Source: Anaeramoeba flamelloides (Eukaryota; Metamonada; Anaeramoebidae). From it: 64,000 nucleotides of DNA. Location: positions 8,206,501-8,270,500 of the forward strand of contig JANTQA010000012.1 in assembly GCA_027625915.1 (NCBI GenBank), given 5' to 3'. A program made the position numbers and the translations under genes. The notes below the pieces were generated by a model, which was not told the DNA's origin, did no database searches, and saw only the letters and a program-made list of their open reading frames with translations. Shown here piece by piece: positions 57,396-64,000 of the stretch. Positions within the stretch are counted from its first letter, which is position 1. Each line of letters starts with the position of its first letter.

Positions 57396-60300
57396 TTTGA
57401 AACCAAATTTTCCATTAATCCATCGGTTACTTCTTTCCAATTTTCCATTTTAATTTTCCATTTTAACAAAACACTGTTGAAAAAATAAAAAAGAGAAAAA
57501 ATGATTTATTTGCAAACTTTTCATTGAGAGAGGAAAAACTTCAAAACGATACAAAATCAATTCATTATTCAAATGTAAGATGGACCATTTATTATGAAAT
57601 TTAGTTTATATAAACCCCATTCCAAAAATTTGCACATACACATAATCAAAAATAGGCAAAATCACACTTAATTTATTCTATTTTTTTAAAATTTCTCTAA
57701 AACCATATTAATGTAACAGATTACTAATGTTTTCATAAGTAATCATTTTCATCCAAATGAAAAAAAAACTTATAAAACGTAATAAAAAAAACAGGTGTGT
57801 CCAAAATAATGAAATGAGTGGAACAAAAAAAGTATTGGTAAATTTGTTGATATTTCACCATAAATTGTTGATCGATCCAATGATAAGATACCATTGAAAT
57901 ATTATATGATTTTGCCAATTTAACAAACTCAACACTAAGCTTCTATCAACTATTGAAAAAAAAATTCCAGATATAATGAACCAGATTACTTAACAAGAAA
58001 AAAGGAAATGAAAACAAAACAAAAAAGAAAAATAATAAAATTTCATATTTTTGTCAAATCAAAATTATTTCCAAATTGGGTGTAAAGTGGGGTATTTCTA
58101 TTATTTCAACTGTTTAAACCGTGTTCAAATTTTTAGAATTTCGTTTATATATATTAAGAAATAATTGTTTAAATGAGAAATTTTTAGTTAATAAATTTCA
58201 ACTAAAACAGATAGAAATGTGACTGTTCCTAAAACAATTCAAATATATAACCAAATTTATTATGAGAAAATTTTATGAAATGGATTATTTTATTAGATAA
58301 AATTGTTAAATTTTCTGATCATTTTCTTTTTAATCCAATTTAGGCCAAATAAATAGTATTTTTCTAATATAATTAACTTTAAAAAAGATAATTTATAGTT
58401 CTTTTCGAAAAGTTTAAATATTTTTTTAGTGAAAATTAAAAATCTCACAAATCCCAAAAGATTGCCAATCTCGAATATCAATATAATATAACAAACCATT
58501 TATTCAAGATGTACTATTCTTGAATCCAATGGTTTTCTAAAAAAAGACCCTTGATTTTTTGAGACGACATACAAAAATATTTGACTTCAGCATTGTTTAA
58601 AAACAATCCTCAAATTAAAAAATTGTTTTTTAGTTTGGAAACTAGAAAGCTGATCTCTTTTATCAAAAAGAGAATTTTTCGGTCTCTTTTTTCTTTGAAA
58701 AATAGATAAACGAGTTCATTTATTTGACGAGTACAAAATATTTAAAAAATAAAATGAAATATTCAAGAAAAAAATTCAAAAAATTAAACATCTTTTCACT
58801 ATTTCAAGTTAAGTATTTTTAGAAGAATGTTCCTGATTCGCCATTGTTAAAACCACACACTAGATTTGGATTATATGTTGATCTTCTCTGAGAATTTTAT
58901 TTAACACATGAAATAAAAGGGGAAATAGAGTCCACTTGAATAGTCGGATAATATACGCTTTGTCCCAGTCAAAGTCTCCGAACTATTTTTTCAAATATCA
59001 ATTATTTTTTATAATAGGCATTTGAAGAACATATAAGAAATAAGTAGAATAGTATAAATCCAGTATTTGACACTTGTATTGGAATAGAACAAAAAAATCA
59101 ATAAAGATTTTTAAAAAAGTAAAAAAAAAAAACAAATTCTAAGGGTGATATATTAAGTAAAACAACAACTTTCAATTGGATCTTCAATAAAAGATCAAAT
59201 AAAATCCTAATAGAAATCAACAGTAATTCTAAAGAATCACGATTACTATTTTAGTAACCTTCATAGAATGACACATTTTTTACAAAGTGACTAGTATTCT
59301 TGTAATAAAAAAAAAAAATGAAACTGAATTAGGTGTCAGTAAAAATTGAAAAAAAAAAAAAAAGTAAAATGTGAAAAAGAATTATTTCAATTTTGAAAAA
59401 ATCAGATAAATAATTTTTTTCCGAAATTTGATTCATACCCTTTAAACAACTGCAATTCATGTATATTACTGGACACATTTGACTAGAAAATAATTTAGTT
59501 TAACAGAGCGATTAAAATTTATTTTTTTATTAATATTTCCAAAATTTTCAATTCATTTCAATTTTTTCGATCACTCATTTATGAAAAAAGATACTACTTC
59601 CTGTATTATTTTTATGAAAACAGTTAAAAAAATAGTATATTAGTTTTTTTGATTTTATTTGTATTGTGTATTTTTTTTATTCTTTTTTCTTTGTTTTATC
59701 GAGTTTGATCCAAAGTTAGGAATGTGTATTTTAACTTATATTGCTACATTTTTTCAACAAATTAATTGTTACAATTCCTTGTTTTGGATCCCCTTACAGA
59801 ATCAAAACATTATATTTGTTTTTGTACCAAGGTGATATTGAATAGTTCCAAGAATGAGAATTAATATTATATTCCATCAAACGCTGTCAAATTTCTCTTT
59901 CTCCCCGGTCAAACCCAAGCATAGCAAAGTGGTTATTTCAAAACTGAACCATTAAAGACTGATATTGGTTTATTCAAGTTCAACTACATAACTCGGAAAT
60001 TTTTAAAATAAAAATCTCTAAAATTATATATTTTTGAAATATACTCACATAATAAACATTATTATACATAAAAATTTTTAAAAAGGAATTTACAACTTTA
60101 TTAAATATTTAATAGGAAAAAAAAAATGAATATTTTAAGTAATATTTTTTTTACTTTTAATTGTATAATTTTTGAAATTTTTATTTGAATTAGTAGAGAT
60201 ATTATTTTCAATTATTTTTTTAATAGCCTAAAAAGAATAATATTTTTCTATTTTAAAATAAAATATTTCTTTCAAAAAACATCTCTAAATATAATTTTTA

Positions 60301-61107
60301 AAACTGATATATTTTTATGTTTATGAAAAGTTTTTTTATAATTTTATTTTTTTTCCACGCTTGAGTTTATATATAGTATTTGTTGCAAAATAAATGGAAA
60401 AATAATTTCATTCAGCTTTCCAAAAAAAATATTTTAAAATCCAAGTCAAATTACAAATACTTAATCCCTTTAATCAGTTTAAATTCTAAATTCGCCTTTT
60501 AGAATTGTGAGCTTTTAGTGTTTTGTTATAATTCTTGATGGTGTGATTTTTTGGAAAGCTGAATAGAAATTTTCATATTTTGATTTAGCAATTAATGGTA
60601 TATATATTGCCTGTTTTTTCTACAAATTGCTTTAACGTTTATTATTTTTTCACTCTTAATGTTCAATCTAAAGTTCATCCGTTGTAACAAATTTCAAAAC
60701 GAAAAAATACCCCAAAAATCGGTATTTTTCTCAAAAGGTAGAATTTTGAAAAAGTGGGTATTCAAATCATAATGATTTTGATAGTTATCTATTCTGAATT
60801 CCATAATTTTATCATAAATTTGAAAAAAATAATTTATAAAAGATGTATAACTGAAATCCAATATATAGTATTGTAAAACTTTGATTTTATGTATTTAATT
60901 ATTTTCTTATAGTGTATTCAAGAAAAAAATTACCAAAGAAACAATCTAAAGAGAATTTAACATAAAAAATGAATTCAATTGGTAAAGTATTTCTATAAGG
61001 ACTAAAAAAGGCAAAACAGCAAAAAACGCCCAAGACTATTTTTAATTGTTAAACTTACCAAAAATGAAAAGAATCACAGAAAACTGGAAATGAAAAGCAA
61101 GCTCAAC

Positions 61108-61305
61108 TACGGTTAATTCCACATTTAATACATAATCTTTCAATATTATTTAAGGTTGAGTAAAATCTCAAATTAAAGCACAAAATTCAGGAAAATTTTT
61201 TTCACAAATTATTTTACTAGAATTTGATATTTTGTTCCTTAATTTGAGATTTTTTTCTTTTAAATTTCGTTAATAGTTCATGTCTTAAAAGTGGAATTGG
61301 CTGTA
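61108..61305. repeat. CAGTCAGT-family MITE, diverged
   Basis: tacggttaattccacattta and gtcttaaaagtggaattggc with ctgta at the end. The inner aaatctcaaattaaagcac and ttccttaatttgagatttt blocks mirror each other. Confidence 0.7.
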
Positions 61306-61783
61306 ATAAAAGTAAAAAAATAATTACAGACAAAATGGAGGGTTCAACACAATAACAGTTGTTTTAATACAATCATTTGGTATCTGTTTTTTCTTTGGTT
61401 CATTGAACTACGGTATAAAAAATTTGTTGAAAAAATTTACTATTTTTGAGATCTCGAGGCCCCTTCTACTGTTTCCCTCATCATTGAATTTCAATTTTTT
61501 TTATTGGAAATAATCTAATGGATTATTCTTACAAATTTAATTTGTTTCTTCATTTGACTGATTTTACTTTTAATTTTCAGGTTCTATTAAGGTTTCCAAT
61601 TAACAACTATGTTGATCTTATTTTGCAGAAGGGTACTTGGAAAAAAATATTAAAAATTGGGAAAAATTTGTTCTAAAAAAAATCTTAATTCAAAAAGTTT
61701 CTCAAAATATCGACAAGTTGAACTTTATAAATTGACTAGAGCTTAGGGGTACCATTGCAACATGTACCTTGATGGGAATTAGA

Positions 61784-61953
61784 GACTGCTGGTATTTCTA
61801 ATCGAAATGGGAAAAAAATTCACTTTATTTTCCATATTTTTCTTTTTTAAGAATAGAGTTTTACAAGAAGAATAATGAAGGTTATAACTCTCATTGAAAA
61901 GGCAAATTGATAATGGAGTGGAAATTTTTCCTGCTTACAATTCAAATATCATT
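61784..61953. repeat. 165-bp MITE family, copy 4
   Basis: ctgctggtatttctaatcga plus atgggaaaaaaattcactt on the left; ggaaatttttcctgcttaca and attcaaatatcat on the right. Same arrangement as 1635-1799. Confidence 0.6.
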
Positions 61954-63869
61954 ATTTATTGATTATAGATAAAAAAAAAAAAAAAGAAGATTTTCTATTT
62001 AAGGGACTAGTAAACTAAAAAAAAGCTTCAAGTAAATTTCCTAACAAATTAAAAAAAATTTTACCGTATCTTGAAATTGAAAAATAAAGTAAAAATCTGA
62101 GAACTACAAGACATGGCTTACTTTTAATACTATTTTCAGAAATGAATTATTGTTTTTAAAAGACTGATCCTTTTTTCTCATTTTTGAAAAGTTTATAATC
62201 CAACATATTTCCAAATAATTTAAAAAAAATTATGTTCTTTGAAAGAGGATTGAAATCTTATTACCTGTAAAGGAAGTGTACAAAAATACACTTAAAAAAT
62301 GAAACCACTAAGTTCTAAAATAACTAAGTTTAAAAAATCTACTTAATCTCAAAAAAAATACAATAATTATTTTAAACTTGTAAAAAATATAATTTTTTGA
62401 TTCAAAGAACAGACCAAATCTATTTTTTCTGGTGATTAAATGAAAAAATATGAGAAAAAGAACCAAAGAATCGAATTAAAAATTCTCCCGAAATACTTTT
62501 TTATTACCTGGAAAATTCAACTTATTATCTAAAGAAATACTTTTTAATTTGACGATTTATCATTAATAATTATAAACCCAATCTTAATTATTTCAGTGGG
62601 CCATTAGCAACCCAATGATGAAATGTATCTAATAGGTTTTACATTTATTTCTCAATTTTTTCAAGATTTTGCAACAAATAAAACAATTCAAATGCATATA
62701 TCTAATAATGAAAAAAAAAAAGATATTATCAAATACCTGATTTTAATATAAACAGTTCCTTGTTTATACTCTTGATATTTGAAAAAGTATATTGACAAGT
62801 CTTTTAAATTTCAAGAAATTTCATAAATATTTCTGAATAAAATAAATGTTCAATTTTTTTAAATCTTCAAAGATACAATATTTGATTTATTTATGATGTA
62901 TTTTTAAAATAATATTAAAGACACAATGTTACTTGTTCATAAAGACTCTCAGAAATTACTAAAAGTGATATTTCTTCAAAAATAATTTTTTTTGCAAATT
63001 TTTATTTATCCAATTTGATCCAATCAATACCCACAAAAAAGGATCAGATCTTTTGACTGAAAATTCCATTGGGAAAAATGAAATCTTTTAAAAATGATTA
63101 TTCCTTTCTCTAAAGTTGACAAACGAAGTTTCCTATTGGGTTTAATTGTATCCTTATGTAAATAATTACTCTATTACCTTTGGGAAAAAAAATAAATAAG
63201 AGTTACTAGTCCCTTAACATCAGTTTTATTCACAATTTGATTGTGTTTATTGTCACTGTTCTTTATAATTTGTTCATCAAATAATCGAAAAAACAGGGTA
63301 TTTTTACAAAAAAAAAATTAACAGACACAATAAAAAAAAACAAACAAACCTTTTTGTGACTTCACACTAAAAAGATTAATGAATGTCGAAAAATTAAATG
63401 AGTAACTTCAGTGAGTCAAATGTTCTTTAACCATTGAAACTAATTACCTTGTCAAAGGTTTTTCACCTTATAATTTGTAAAGGAATGTTGAAAATATAAT
63501 AATTATTGATTGATACCCATCTTTTGAACATTTCACAGACAGTTTTCATGTATTCGTAACCCTTTGGTTTAAAATGTGTTTACTCAGTAATTGTGAAAAG
63601 TTTATGAATTAATTTGATTGGATCTATGAAAAAAGTTTTCGAAAATAATTGACAAACTTGCAAGATGTCTTTTACAAATACCTTCCCAAGCCTCTTTTTT
63701 AGTCTAACCCTTTCAATGACACACCTCTCATAGTTTTACAAATATATTTGTCAAAAAAAACAGTTCAGTGTCTTGAAAGGTTAATTCAAATAATTCAGAG
63801 AGTAAGGGTAAGTGGTTTACAAATTTTTTGTAATCATTTTGAAAAAGTTGAAATAAAGGAAAAAAGAAA

Positions 63870-63992
63870 ATGGGAAGCATAATTCCCAAACGTGCTGTAC
63901 TGGTGTCACCTCAGAACCTAATTCAAGGATCAATAAGATTTATTTTGGATTTAAAGCGAAAAATAAAAACAGGAAAATTTTCGACAAATTAA
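63870..63992 (+). CDS. Possible small protein or first exon, MGSIIPKR...
   Basis: The ATG opens 40 codons (MGSIIPKRAVLVSPQNLIQG and so on to TAA at 63990-63992). The first half is much GC-richer than the desert before it, as in the real genes here. Met-Gly-Ser with Lys at position 7 resembles an N-myristoylation signal. It may be a first exon, using one of the GT sites near 63900-63913, of a gene running off the window. No family recognised. Confidence 0.35.
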   Translation: MGSIIPKRAVLVSPQNLIQGSIRFILDLKRKIKTGKFSTN

Positions 63993-64000
63993 AAAAAATT

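Larger units (their letters stand above)
54654..63869. other. Gene desert, 9.2 kb
   Basis: No supported gene. It contains three CAGTCAGT-family elements close together (55968-57395), one more at 61108, and a 165-bp-family copy at 61784. Frames at 57281-57469 (inside a MITE), 57733-57918 and 58293-58499 (minus) are not convincing. The stretches 58860-58990 and 59810-59960 are slightly GC-richer but show nothing I can name. Confidence 0.65.

Overview
This is a very AT-rich eukaryotic window with long gene-poor stretches between a few compact, visibly GC-richer genes. Eukaryotic signs are GT-AG introns, an Arp2/3 subunit, a Ras exchange factor, HMG-box and homeodomain proteins and an ER-type membrane protein. 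The standard genetic code fits, because TAA and TGA end conserved genes where expected. Lys/Glu/Asn/Arg low-complexity inserts, a large RasGEF and the amoeboid actin machinery suggest an amoeboid protist. My best guess is an Anaeramoeba-like metamonad, but that is inference. No tRNA, rRNA, CRISPR array or viral element was seen.

Genes in order: a RAB5IF/OPTI-like membrane protein (+, 908-1369); a secreted ten-cysteine protein built of four C-x13-C modules (-, 7206-7868); a two-box HMGB-type protein (-, 14148-14699); an unrecognised protein laid out like a transcription factor (+, 25720-26766); a RasGEF of about 1054 residues that needs two short introns or a frame correction (+, 34345-37613); a divergent TALE-like homeodomain protein (+, 46390-48087); and ARPC2, the p34 subunit of Arp2/3, in three exons (-, 54653-53115). 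Two weaker coding candidates are a two-exon piece tail-to-tail with ARPC2 (+, 52797-53015) and a possible first exon at the right edge (+, 63870-63992). There is no sign of operon-like functional clustering: signalling (RasGEF), actin nucleation (ARPC2) and three nuclear factors are simply neighbours.

The intergenic DNA is not featureless. It is packed with short inverted-repeat elements of MITE type. I see at least eight families: a roughly 200-bp TA-flanked family with ten or more copies; two TTAA-flanked families, one with its empty target site preserved elsewhere in the window; a roughly 480-bp family (three copies); a roughly 565-bp family (two copies); a roughly 165-bp family (four copies); a 75-bp palindrome (two copies); and several single long hairpins, one abutting the HMG gene. 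Longer dispersed duplications (17.2k/44.3k and 22.3k/49.8k) carry some of these as nested insertions. No transposase was found, so all are non-autonomous as seen here.

Points most worth a second look: the homeodomain, where the near-invariant Asn51 appears to be Gln and the loop is longer than in TALE proteins; the four-module secreted protein; the candidate new transcription-factor type; the nested GC-rich hairpin at 8219-8265; and the element/empty-site pair at 48990-49696 and about 51850.
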